DNA of 64,000 bases, taken from CALABS01 sp050260775 (GTDB lineage: Bacteria; Pseudomonadota; Alphaproteobacteria; Rhodospirillales; Magnetospirillaceae). The stretch is from NCBI GenBank assembly GCA_050260775.1, contig JBLNCP010000028.1:62001-126000 (forward strand), read 5' to 3'. Positions within the stretch are counted from its first letter, which is position 1. Every line of letters begins with the position of its first letter. A program made the position numbers and the translations under genes. Below the pieces are notes generated by a model. The model did no database searches. It had not been told where the DNA came from and saw nothing but the letters and a program-made list of their open reading frames with translations. This document shows, in pieces, positions 7,083-14,606 of the stretch.

Positions 7083-8803
7083 GACTGCACCTCACGCAAG
7101 GCCGCGCCCTGTTCCAGATGCGGCGCCGGCTGCGGGTTGGGCGGCAGCACCCGCGCCATCACCTCGTCGCGCGCCCCCAGCATCTCGACCTTGCCCTCCC
7201 GCAGCAGCAGCAGGCGGTCCACCGTCATCAGGACCCGGGCCCGGTGGGCGATGACGATGACCGAGACGCCGCGCTCGCGGGCCCGCAGCAGGGCGCGGAT
7301 GACCGCATTCTCGCCCTCGGCGTCCAGGTTGGAATTGGGTTCGTCGAGGACGATGAGCCGGGGGGAGCCGTAGAAGGCGCGGGCGATGGCCAGGCGCTGG
7401 CGCTGCCCCCCCGACAGGTTGCGGGTGGCCTCGCCGATTTCGGTGTCGTAGCCGAGCGGCAGGCGCAGGATCATGTCGTGGACGCCCGCCAGGGTCGCCG
7501 CCTCGATCACCAGGTCGTCGTCGGGCGTTCCCATGCGGGCGATGTTTTCCCGCACCGTGCCGGGGAACAGCTCGACCCCCTGGGGCACGTAGCCGAGGTG
7601 GGTGCCGATGTCCTCGCGGGCCCAGGTCGCCACGTCGGCCCCGTCCAGCCGGGCGGTGCCTGAGCTGGGCGCCTGCAGGCCGAGGATTACCCGGGCGAGG
7701 GTGGACTTGCCCGCCGCCGAGGGGCCGATGATCCCCATGGCCTCGCCGGGAGCCATGGCGAATTCGATCTCGTCGAGCACCTTGCGCTCGCGCCCCTCCA
7801 CCTCCAGCGACACCCGTTCGACGCTGAGGGCGCCCTTGGGCGTCGGCAGGCGGGTGACCGTGCGCCGTGGGCCGCTGGTGTCGGCCAGTTCCTCGTTGAT
7901 GCGGGCCAGGGCGGCGCGGGCGGTGACGAAACCCTTCCACGACCCGACCAGGCTCTCGACCGGAGCCAGGGCGCGCGACAGCAGGATCGATCCCGCCACC
8001 ACGCTGCCGGCGGTCAGCTGGTCGGTGACCGCGAGGTAGGCGCCGGTGGCGATCACCGCCACCTGCACCCCGAACCGCAGGAAGCGGGCAATCGCCCCCA
8101 GCCAGGCCGAGCGGTGCCAGCCCTCGGACATCTTGGTCTGCGTGCGCCGTGCCTCCGCCGACCACATGTCGCGGATGCCCGGCAGCATGCCCATGGATTC
8201 GATGACCTCGGCATGGCGCACCAGCGCGTCGGCCAGTTGCAGCTGGATGGCCAGCTCGCGGCCGCCCTCCTTGAGCGCCTTGCCGGTCAGCAACTCGCTG
8301 ACCAGGGCGAGGCCGAACAGCACCGCGGCGCCGATGGTGGTCATCCAGCCCAGGGCGGGATGCAGGATGAACATCACCACCATGTAGATCGGCACCCACG
8401 GCGCATCGAACAGGTGGAAGATGCCGCTGCCGGCGATGAACCCGCGCAGGGTGGCGAGGTCGCGCAGCATCATCGCCCCGGGGACCGGCTCGCCCGGCGC
8501 CTTGCGGATGGCCCGCTCGAGCAGTGCCGGCGCCCACGAGCGGTCCAGCCACATGCCGATGTGGACCATCAGGCGCGAGCGGGCCGCCTCCAGGGTCGCG
8601 TGCACCGCCAGGGCGCCGACCGCCACCACCGTCAGCATGACCAGCGTCATCCCGGAGCGGCTGGCCAGCACCCGGTCGTAGACCTGCAGCGAATACAGCG
8701 GGACTGCCAGGATCAGCACGTTGGCGAACAGGCTGAACAGGGCGGCGGCGGCCAGGGTCGGCCGCGCGCCGGCAAGAATACCGTCCTTGCCCATGGGCTT
8801 CAT
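7079..8803 (-). CDS. Type I secretion ABC exporter (PrtD/HlyB type)
   Basis: A 574-residue half-transporter: a six-helix membrane domain (about 15-290) followed by an ATPase domain with Walker A GPSAAGKST, ABC signature NLSGGQRQR, Walker B LIVLDEP and the switch His (VIVIAHR). No N-terminal C39 peptidase or C39-like domain is visible, which places it with the PrtD/RsaD group that exports RTX proteins carrying uncleaved C-terminal signals. ATG 8803 is preceded by AGAGGA; an in-frame TTG five codons earlier is possible. It is preceded by the RTX protein at 8867-9964 and overlaps the HlyD adaptor, which defines a complete substrate-exporter-adaptor cassette. Confidence 0.95.
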   Translation of the reverse strand: MKPMGKDGILAGARPTLAAAALFSLFANVLILAVPLYSLQVYDRVLASRSGMTLVMLTVVAVGALAVHATLEAARSRLMVHIGMWLDRSWAPALLERAIRKAPGEPVPGAMMLRDLATLRGFIAGSGIFHLFDAPWVPIYMVVMFILHPALGWMTTIGAAVLFGLALVSELLTGKALKEGGRELAIQLQLADALVRHAEVIESMGMLPGIRDMWSAEARRTQTKMSEGWHRSAWLGAIARFLRFGVQVAVIATGAYLAVTDQLTAGSVVAGSILLSRALAPVESLVGSWKGFVTARAALARINEELADTSGPRRTVTRLPTPKGALSVERVSLEVEGRERKVLDEIEFAMAPGEAMGIIGPSAAGKSTLARVILGLQAPSSGTARLDGADVATWAREDIGTHLGYVPQGVELFPGTVRENIARMGTPDDDLVIEAATLAGVHDMILRLPLGYDTEIGEATRNLSGGQRQRLAIARAFYGSPRLIVLDEPNSNLDAEGENAVIRALLRARERGVSVIVIAHRARVLMTVDRLLLLREGKVEMLGARDEVMARVLPPNPQPAPHLEQGAALREVQS

Positions 8804-8830
8804 CCATCCTCTTGCCAAGTCACGCGAGGA

Positions 8831-8856
8831 GCCCGCCCGCCTGACGGCGGACGGGC
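8831..8856 (-). terminator. GC-rich hairpin between RTX substrate and exporter genes
   Basis: An 11-position stem (one C/A mismatch) with a 4-base loop lies 11 bases after the RTX stop codon. No U-tract follows. In type I secretion operons such a stem between substrate and transporter commonly limits read-through or stabilises the substrate mRNA, so the substrate is made in excess; that role is inferred here. Confidence 0.5.
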
Positions 8857-8866
8857 GCCCCGGCCG

Positions 8867-9964
8867 TCAGGTGAGGAACCAGTCGGCCGAGACTTGGTTC
8901 GCGTGGATGCCAACCAGCGTGATGCTGTCGCCATTGGTAAGATGGACGACGGTGGAATCGACCCCGCTCGTGGTCGAGCTGGTGCCGCTGCCCGAGCTGC
9001 CGGTCGAGGTGGTGCCGGTGCCACTGGTCCCCGACGTGCCACTGGTCGTGCCGGTGCCGCTGGTGCCGGAGGTGCTGCTGCCGGTTCCCGACATATCGCT
9101 GGTCGTGCCGGAGCCGCTTCCGCTGGTCCCGCTCGTCGTGCCCGTCGTCGTCCCCGAAGTGCCCGAGGTCGTCCCGGTGCCGGTCGTGCCGGTCCCGGTC
9201 GTCCCCGTGCCCGTCGTCCCCGTGCCCGTGGTCCCCGTGCCGCTCGTGCCTGAGGTGGTCCCGGAGGTGCCGGAGGTCGTTCCCGAGGTGCCGCTCAAGA
9301 CCGTGGTCGAGGTCAGGGTCACGTCGCTCAGCGACATGCCGTTCGCCAGGACGATGCGGTCGCCCTGGGTGAAGTTGAAATCGCGGACGACATCCTGGCC
9401 GCCGTCGAACACGAACATGTCGGCGCCGTTGCCGCCGGTGAGGACATCGGCGCCCAGTCCGCCCTTCAGGACGTCGTTGCCGTTGCCGCCGAGCAGGGTG
9501 TCGTCACCGACGCCGCCGACCAGCAGGTCGTTACCGTTGCCGCCGTCGAGGGTGAAGGCCTGGGCGGCGCCGGAGGTGGTGGACCCGCTCGTGCTGGTGG
9601 TGGTGCCCGAGCCGGAGCCGGCGGCGTTTGTGCCCGAGGTGGTTCCGGAGGTGCCGGACGTGGTTCCGGAGGTGCCCGATGTGGTTCCCGTGGTTCCCGA
9701 CGTCCCTGACGTGGTTCCCGACGTTCCCGACGTGGTTCCCGACGTCCCCGACGTGCCGGAGCTCGTCGACACCGTCTCATCCGGGGCGAGGATGATGTCG
9801 TTGCCGTTGTTGCCCATCAGGATGTGATGGTCGGGGTTGCCGATGATCAGGTCGGCACGATTGGTGCCGGTCAAGGTGTCGGGGGTGGCCGTCGCCGTCG
9901 TCGACGTCGTCTGCCCCCCGGTCAGCAGCGTGTAGCTGCCCAGCGCTCGCGTGGTGGTTGCCAT
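8867..9964 (-). CDS. RTX-type calcium-binding secreted protein with Thr/Ser/Gly repeat inserts
   Basis: A 365-residue substrate for the adjacent type I system. Residues 1-65 hold an N-terminal module and a first NGND repeat. Residues 66-128 are low-complexity S/G/T. Residues 140-188 contain about five RTX nonapeptides (GGNGNDLLV, GGVGDDTLL, GGNGNDVLK and similar) expected to bind calcium in a parallel beta-roll. FVFDGGQDVVRDFNF and GDRIVLANG then start a serralysin-like C-terminal module, which is interrupted by a second low-complexity block (222-335) before resuming at VVHLTNGDSITLVGI and ending DWFLT. No enzymatic domain is visible, so an adhesin or surface-layer-like role is more likely than a protease or lipase. 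ATG 9964 has GGGAGCC upstream. There is no N-terminal signal peptide, as expected for type I export. Confidence 0.9.
   Translation of the reverse strand: MATTTRALGSYTLLTGGQTTSTTATATPDTLTGTNRADLIIGNPDHHILMGNNGNDIILAPDETVSTSSGTSGTSGTTSGTSGTTSGTSGTTGTTSGTSGTTSGTSGTTSGTNAAGSGSGTTTSTSGSTTSGAAQAFTLDGGNGNDLLVGGVGDDTLLGGNGNDVLKGGLGADVLTGGNGADMFVFDGGQDVVRDFNFTQGDRIVLANGMSLSDVTLTSTTVLSGTSGTTSGTSGTTSGTSGTGTTGTGTTGTGTTGTGTTGTGTTSGTSGTTTGTTSGTSGSGSGTTSDMSGTGSSTSGTSGTGTTSGTSGTSGTGTTSTGSSGSGTSSTTSGVDSTVVHLTNGDSITLVGIHANQVSADWFLT
8960..9301 (-). repeat. Minisatellite-like coding repeat, second TSGT block of the RTX gene
   Basis: About 340 bases of degenerate short tandem repeats encode T-S-G-T and G-T-T-G-T units (residues 222-335). 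One run repeats a 12-15 base unit encoding TGTGT several times almost exactly. Such arrays can change length by slippage or recombination. Confidence 0.85.
9581..9769 (-). repeat. First TSGT coding repeat block of the RTX gene
   Basis: About 190 bases encode the S/G/T-only linker at residues 66-128, built from repeating T-S-G-T-S-G-T units. It is related in sequence to the block at 8960-9301, and the two flank the calcium-binding core. Confidence 0.8.
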
Positions 9965-10064
9965 CTGCAGGCTCCCTGTTGAGAGTTGCCAACTGCGGAT
10001 GGGAACGGGTGTCGCCGGACCGGGTTGCATGTCCCCGGCGATCTTTCTCGCAAGATGCGCGGGC

Positions 10065-10268
10065 CTAGCCGGGTTCGGTGGTGGGCGTGGCGGGGGCGCC
10101 CGTGACCTCGTCCCCAGGCTTGTCGGGGCGCGGCGGCCGGTTCTTGGCCTCGTTGGAGAAGCGGAAGCGCCCGTGCAGGATGCAGCCCTTCACGCCGGGG
10201 TCACAGGGGCGCCCGGCCAATCTGGTGCAGGTGCCGTTGACGTCGTGGGGACATCCCCATCCGCTCAT
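10065..10268 (-). CDS. Small Cys-rich conserved hypothetical protein
   Basis: A 67-residue protein with four cysteines (C6, C14, C22, C29) spaced about eight apart, then a basic stretch (GRFRFSNEAKNR) and a Pro-rich acidic tail. Four regularly spaced Cys suggest a structural zinc site or an Fe-S or disulfide-stabilised core; no signal peptide is present. GGAG lies upstream of ATG 10268, and the Cys-containing half has the strong G/C third-position bias of real genes here. The gene is monocistronic, between the RTX cassette and divergent small genes. I do not recognise the family. Confidence 0.65.
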   Translation of the reverse strand: MSGWGCPHDVNGTCTRLAGRPCDPGVKGCILHGRFRFSNEAKNRPPRPDKPGDEVTGAPATPTTEPG

Positions 10269-10431
10269 GTGCCGTACTCCGTTCCGACGACAGACCACTC
10301 GAAGGCCCCCTCGTCCTTGTACCTCAGGCCGGTCCCCGAATGCCACAGTTGGGTGATGCGGTATTCGCACCGGCGCGAACACGACCGCGCCGGACGGTGT
10401 TAGATGGCAGGCATGGTCCTGGAGAACAGCA

Positions 10432-10629
10432 ATGAGAGTGTCGAGTGCAGCAATCGGGTTGGCCGCCGTCGGCGCCGGCCTGCTGGTGGCCCGCATGGTC
10501 ATGCGGCGGGAGGAGCGTCCCGACGCCTCCCCGCCGGATCCCAATCAGTTGATCGGCTATCCGCGGTCCAACCTGTCCGCGGCCGAGGCGGCCGAGGTGT
10601 TGGAGAACGCGCCACAGCGGCCCATGTGA
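10432..10629 (+). CDS. Small membrane-anchored hypothetical protein
   Basis: A 65-residue protein with an N-terminal hydrophobic helix (about 4-22, AAIGLAAVGAGLLVARMV) followed by a charged, Pro-rich tail (EERPDASPPDPNQ) and a short helix (AAEAAEVLEN). It reads as an uncleaved signal anchor with a small soluble tail. GGAG is eight bases before the ATG. No family recognised; the upstream neighbour is divergent. Confidence 0.6.
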   Translation: MRVSSAAIGLAAVGAGLLVARMVMRREERPDASPPDPNQLIGYPRSNLSAAEAAEVLENAPQRPM

Positions 10630-10772
10630 CGGCCCTTCGAGAGCGCGACAGGCGCCGCGCGCCGCCGGCCGATCCCGGATCGGATAGCCCCGATCCCTGT
10701 AGGGTCTTTACCGGATCGTGGACTTTCTCCGCGTCGCACGGCATGCTGGTTGTGCGTACTGGAGAGGCTTTG

Positions 10773-10988
10773 ATGACCCATACCCCCCGCCGTTGGACGG
10801 CTCCGGACGGCAGCTTCGTGTCCTGCTCTGAAAAGCTCAAGGTATTGGAGCAAAACCTGCTCGAATTCGAGCAAATGGTGACCGATATTCTTGAGGACGC
10901 GGCGTTGATGGGGTGTGATGTCGAGCAAGTTCGCGGGGTGTTGACGGAAAAGCTTGGCGATGTCGTAATTCGTTACGGCACCAAATAA
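10773..10988 (+). CDS. Small hypothetical protein
   Basis: A 71-residue, mostly helical acidic protein (central KLKVLEQNLLEFEQMVTDILEDA) with two Cys (C18, C48). GGAGAGG precedes the ATG. The helix with regularly spaced Leu/Ile could form a coiled coil or dimer. It lies 166 bases upstream of a soluble chemoreceptor gene on the same strand but appears separately expressed. Family and function unknown. Confidence 0.65.
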   Translation: MTHTPRRWTAPDGSFVSCSEKLKVLEQNLLEFEQMVTDILEDAALMGCDVEQVRGVLTEKLGDVVIRYGTK

Positions 10989-11053
10989 CGGTTGCGGGAA
11001 TATCCCGATTAGGATTGTGGAATGCCGTAGGTTCTAGGCTATGGATATATCCG

Positions 11054-11082
11054 TTGACCGGTTTGCGGCGGTTCGTTTAGCT
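11054..11082 (+). promoter_or_regulatory. Candidate promoter for the soluble chemoreceptor
   Basis: TTGACC, a 17-base spacer and TTAGCT lie about 70 bases upstream of the chemoreceptor ATG. The -35 matches the housekeeping consensus in five of six positions; the -10 is weak. Confidence 0.3.
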
Positions 11083-11154
11083 GTTTAGAAAAACGTGGAA
11101 GGTGCGACGGTGAGCGCACCTCCGGGGTCAAGAAGAATAGGCCGGGAGGGTTTA

Positions 11155-12567
11155 ATGGCGAACCATGAGGGCGCTTTGCGCCCCGGGGCTGGCAATGCCG
11201 ATGCCTTCGCCGAAGAAGTGCTCGAGCAGGTCGAGGCGCTCAGCCTCGAAGTGGCTGACATCGCGGGCACCATCGACGGCTTGGCGAAGTTCGTCCACCA
11301 TCAGGAGGAGCTGTTCGCCAATCTCAAGACGATCGCGCACGCGATGGCCGAAGCCATCCGCAGCATCGATGCGGCGGGCCGCGAGACGCGCGACGTGACC
11401 GCCCAGGCGGGCCAGCAATCGTCCGAATCCCTGCGCACCATCGAGGAGGCGCTGACCGACATCAACGAGCTGGTGGGATCGGTCCAGGGCATCGAGCAGC
11501 GGCTTGAAGGGCTGGAGGGCGCGCTCGGCGAGGTCAGCTCCATGTCCCGCAACATCCAGAAGATCGCCCGGCAGACCAACCTGCTTGCCCTCAACGCCAC
11601 CATCGAGGCCGCCCGGGCCGGCGAGGCCGGCAAGGGCTTTGCCGTGGTCGCCACCGAGGTCAAGACCCTGGCGCGCCAGACCGCCGAGGTCACCGGCGGC
11701 ATCGACCACACCGTCGAGAAGCTCTCGGGCACTGTCGAGGACCTGATCTCGACCTCGACCGACACCCTGAAAATGGCCGATTCGGTCAATTCGGGCGTCG
11801 GCGTCATCAACAACGCGGTGGCGGTGTTCGGCCAGGCGATCAGCACCGTCGAATCGCGGGTCGGCGACATTTCCGGCGCCGCCAGCACCTCGCTCGCCCA
11901 GTGCGCCGACGTCATCAACGAAATCGACCGGTTTTTCGAGGGCGTGTCGATGACCTCGGGCTCGCTGCAGAAGGCGGACGAGCGCATCACCTCGGTGCTG
12001 GCCCATTCCGAATCCCTGATCGGCTTCATTGCCGAGTCCGGCTTCCGGACCGGCGACACGCCCTTCATCGAGTTCGTGCAGGCCTCGGCCGCCCGCGTCG
12101 CCGAGGTGTTCGAGAAGGCCGTCGCCTCCAGCCGCATCACCATGGGCGAGCTGTTCGACGACGCCTACCAGCCCATCCCCGGCTCGAACCCGCAGCAGCA
12201 CATGACCCGGTTCGTGGCCTTCACCGACATGGTGCTGCCCGAGATCCAGGAGCCGGCGCTCGACTTCAATCCGAAGGTCGTGTTCTGCGCCGCGGTGGAC
12301 CGCAACGGCTTCCTGCCCACCCACAATCGCAAGTTCTCGCAGCCCCAGGGCGGCGATCCGGTGTGGAACAACGCCAATTGCCGCAACCGGCGCCTGTTCA
12401 ACGACCGCACCGGGCTGCGCGCCGGCCAGAACACCAAGTCCTTCCTGCTGCAGACCTATCGCCGCGACATGGGCGGCGGGCAGTACATCATGATGAAGGA
12501 CGTCTCGGCGCCGATCATGGTGCAGGGCCGCCACTGGGGCGGCCTGCGCATGGGCTACAAGGTCTAG
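11155..12567 (+). CDS. Soluble methyl-accepting chemotaxis-type protein
   Basis: A 470-residue chemoreceptor with no transmembrane segment or signal peptide, so it acts in the cytoplasm. The coiled-coil signalling hairpin is clear (KIARQTNLLALNATIEAARA, then GEAGKGFAVVATEVKTLARQ, about residues 140-185). The C-terminal third (about 300-470, including NPKVVFCAAVDRNGFLPTHN and a final GGLRMGYKV) looks like a Cache/PAS-type ligand module placed after rather than before the signalling domain. GGGAGG precedes ATG 11155; an upstream in-frame start would add 20 unlikely residues. The 3' end overlaps the convergent HD-GYP gene by four bases. Its ligand is unknown; proximity to a c-di-GMP phosphodiesterase may mean joint control of motility. 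Confidence 0.9.
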   Translation: MANHEGALRPGAGNADAFAEEVLEQVEALSLEVADIAGTIDGLAKFVHHQEELFANLKTIAHAMAEAIRSIDAAGRETRDVTAQAGQQSSESLRTIEEALTDINELVGSVQGIEQRLEGLEGALGEVSSMSRNIQKIARQTNLLALNATIEAARAGEAGKGFAVVATEVKTLARQTAEVTGGIDHTVEKLSGTVEDLISTSTDTLKMADSVNSGVGVINNAVAVFGQAISTVESRVGDISGAASTSLAQCADVINEIDRFFEGVSMTSGSLQKADERITSVLAHSESLIGFIAESGFRTGDTPFIEFVQASAARVAEVFEKAVASSRITMGELFDDAYQPIPGSNPQQHMTRFVAFTDMVLPEIQEPALDFNPKVVFCAAVDRNGFLPTHNRKFSQPQGGDPVWNNANCRNRRLFNDRTGLRAGQNTKSFLLQTYRRDMGGGQYIMMKDVSAPIMVQGRHWGGLRMGYKV

Positions 12568-13847
12568 CCGAAGGCGAAGTAGCGCCCGACCACCGCCCGC
12601 ATCTCGGCCTTCAGCGCGTCGCCGCAGCAAACCTCGGCGTGCAGGTCGGGGGCGATCGCGACGAAGGCGTCGAGCACCGCCGGGTCGAAATGGCGCCCGC
12701 GCTCGCGTGTCATGATCGCGAGGGCTTCCGCGAGCGGCAGCGGCTTCTTGTAGGGACGCTGGGACGTCAGGGCGTCGAAGACGTCGGCCACCGCGAACAC
12801 GCGCGCCGAGATCGGGATTTCTTCGCCTGCCTTGCCGGACAGATAGCCGCTGCCGTCGTATTTCTCGTGGTGGCCGCCCACCACCTCGGCGGCGTCGCTT
12901 AGCCATCCGAAATCCGCGACGATGTCGAGCCCGTGCGCCACATGGGTCTTCATCACGCCGAATTCCTCTTCGTCGAGCCGGCCGGGCTTCAACAGGATGG
13001 CGTCGGGAATGGCGATCTTGCCGACGTCGTGGAGGAACGCACCCTTGATCAGGGTCTGGATGACGCTCGCCGGAAGGCCGAGCGCCTCGGCCAGCCGCAC
13101 CGCGTACAGGGTGACGCGGTAATTGTGGCTGCCGGTGTCGCTGTCGCGCTTGGCGATGGCGTTGCCCAGGACCTCCAGGGTCCCGATGTTGGCATCGAGA
13201 AGGGCCTGGCTGCGCGCCAGCAGATCGCCGTGCAGCGAGGCGATCAGCGGATAGAGCAGGGCGGTCGCCGCCAGCACCGACAGGATGACCAGGCCCGAGG
13301 TGCGCAACCCGCGGCCGGCGACCGACAGCATCACCGGATAGGGCACGCTGTAGACGCCTTCGAACCAGCCGATCTGGACCTTGCCGGAATTGACGATCGG
13401 CGCCACCACCTGCAGGTACAACTGCCCGTCCAGCAGCACCTTGCTGTACCAGGTTCCGCCCGCCTCGGGGAAAACGTGCTTGCTGTCGTCGAGCGACTTC
13501 TCGACTGTTTCGGCCCCCTTGGCCAAGCCGTCGGCCACCGTCTTCTGCGCCAGGTCGTAGATCTCGGCGATGATGAAATGGCCGCCCGGGCCTTGCGCCC
13601 GCTCGGCGACGAAGCCTTCCAGGGTCGCATCGACCGCGGCGCGTCCCGTCGCGTCCAGGGAGGTGAGGTCTCCCGGCAGCAGGGGGGACAGGCGGCCGGC
13701 TTCTGCAACCGCCAGGTCGACGATGGAATCGTCGATGCGTTCGATGTCGGCGAACAGGGTGAGCCCGCCGATGGCGGCCGCCACCGCCAGGCCGCCGATC
13801 AGCAGCCGGCGCGCGAGATTGCGGTGCAGTCCGCGCCGTCTCGACAC
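12564..13847 (-). CDS. Membrane HD-GYP domain c-di-GMP phosphodiesterase
   Basis: A 427-residue sensor-effector. A transmembrane helix (about 12-34), a periplasmic sensing region (35-185) and a second helix (about 190-212) precede a cytoplasmic HD-GYP domain. The metal-binding HD is at 273-274 (HDVGK) and HHE at 326-328, followed by KYDGSGYLSG. The third residue of the GYP signature is Leu rather than Pro (334-336), a common tolerated variant. Metal ligands further on (ADVFDALTSQ) are intact, so hydrolysis of c-di-GMP is likely. The gene directly follows a coiled-coil membrane protein (five-base spacing), which probably shares its transcript and may be an interaction partner. Confidence 0.93.
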   Translation of the reverse strand: MSRRRGLHRNLARRLLIGGLAVAAAIGGLTLFADIERIDDSIVDLAVAEAGRLSPLLPGDLTSLDATGRAAVDATLEGFVAERAQGPGGHFIIAEIYDLAQKTVADGLAKGAETVEKSLDDSKHVFPEAGGTWYSKVLLDGQLYLQVVAPIVNSGKVQIGWFEGVYSVPYPVMLSVAGRGLRTSGLVILSVLAATALLYPLIASLHGDLLARSQALLDANIGTLEVLGNAIAKRDSDTGSHNYRVTLYAVRLAEALGLPASVIQTLIKGAFLHDVGKIAIPDAILLKPGRLDEEEFGVMKTHVAHGLDIVADFGWLSDAAEVVGGHHEKYDGSGYLSGKAGEEIPISARVFAVADVFDALTSQRPYKKPLPLAEALAIMTRERGRHFDPAVLDAFVAIAPDLHAEVCCGDALKAEMRAVVGRYFAFG

Positions 13848-13851
13848 GGCC

Positions 13852-14415
13852 TCAGGCTCCCAGTTCCGGCAAGGCGTCGCCGACCGGGATCGGCGCCGCG
13901 GCTGGCGGAGGGGCGGCGGGGGCGGCGGCCGGCGGATTGGACGGCGGCGTCGGGGCCGCGGCGGCTGCGGCCGCCTGCTCGGCGGGCTTGTCCTCGTCCT
14001 TGCGCTGGGTCGACTGGGCCACCGACTTGATGCGCCGGTCGAGCACGGCGATGCTCTGGCGGTCGGCGTCGATGGCCTTGACCAGTTCGGCCTGGCTGGC
14101 CTTGATCAGGGCCTCCAGCGCCTCGACCCTCTTGAGCACCGGGTCGGCGAGTTCGCCGATCTTGCGGGCGTTGTCGGTCTGGAGCGCGGTCTTGATCTTG
14201 TCGATCTCTTCCAGGAGGTCGCGCTTGATCCAGCGCGACTTCTTGTCGAGGTCATCGGACATCTTGGTCAGGCGTTCGTCGACGTCGCTGGTGATCTGGA
14301 CTTTGATCTCGTACGCGGCCTTCACGAGGTTGCTCATGTACATCAGCAGACCGCCGCCGATCACGAGGACGACGCCAGCCGCCAGGCTGATGATCACAAC
14401 CGTGGAAAAACCCAT
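13852..14415 (-). CDS. Membrane-anchored coiled-coil protein with Ala/Pro-rich tail
   Basis: A 187-residue protein: an N-terminal transmembrane helix (about 5-27), a long charged coiled coil (about 30-135, with repeated basic/acidic heptads such as DLDKKSRWIKRDLLEEIDKI) and an Ala/Pro-rich, probably disordered tail (140-187). No catalytic motif. Its stop lies four bases upstream of the HD-GYP start, so the two form an operon. The shape suggests a scaffold or partner of the phosphodiesterase at the membrane; that is inference. Confidence 0.75.
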   Translation of the reverse strand: MGFSTVVIISLAAGVVLVIGGGLLMYMSNLVKAAYEIKVQITSDVDERLTKMSDDLDKKSRWIKRDLLEEIDKIKTALQTDNARKIGELADPVLKRVEALEALIKASQAELVKAIDADRQSIAVLDRRIKSVAQSTQRKDEDKPAEQAAAAAAAPTPPSNPPAAAPAAPPPAAAPIPVGDALPELGA

Positions 14416-14487
14416 TCGTCCGAGCTCGTTCTACGCCCCGGAGGGTAATGTCCTTCAACAGGGGCGCCAATGCAACCGTTCTTGCCC

Positions 14488-14505
14488 CAACCGCCATGGT
14501 GGTTG
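14488..14505. promoter_or_regulatory. Imperfect palindrome upstream of the polyamine operon
   Basis: CAACCGCCATGGTGGTTG is an imperfect 18-bp dyad about 100 bases before the glutamylpolyamine synthetase start. It shares the CCAT/ATGG core with the perfect palindrome at 14566-14579, so both could be sites for one regulator. Confidence 0.35.
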
Positions 14506-14565
14506 CATGGTCGTTTCACGGGGGCAACGATGACTTCTGCCCTCTTTTCGCCATGCCGCGTCTGC

Positions 14566-14579
14566 ACCATCATGATGGT
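14566..14579. promoter_or_regulatory. Perfect 14-bp palindrome upstream of the polyamine operon
   Basis: ACCATCATGATGGT is its own reverse complement and ends 27 bases before the ATG of the glutamylpolyamine synthetase gene. It lies where a repressor would block initiation or elongation. Polyamine catabolic operons are often controlled by dedicated repressors, but no regulator gene is adjacent. Confidence 0.45.
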
Positions 14580-14606
14580 TGAGGGCCGACCGTCGGGAGC
14601 AGACGT

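Noticed and set aside
8960..9769. CRISPR-like direct repeats
   Set aside because: Repeats are short, degenerate, in frame and encode Thr/Ser/Gly within an RTX protein; no unique spacers and no cas genes.
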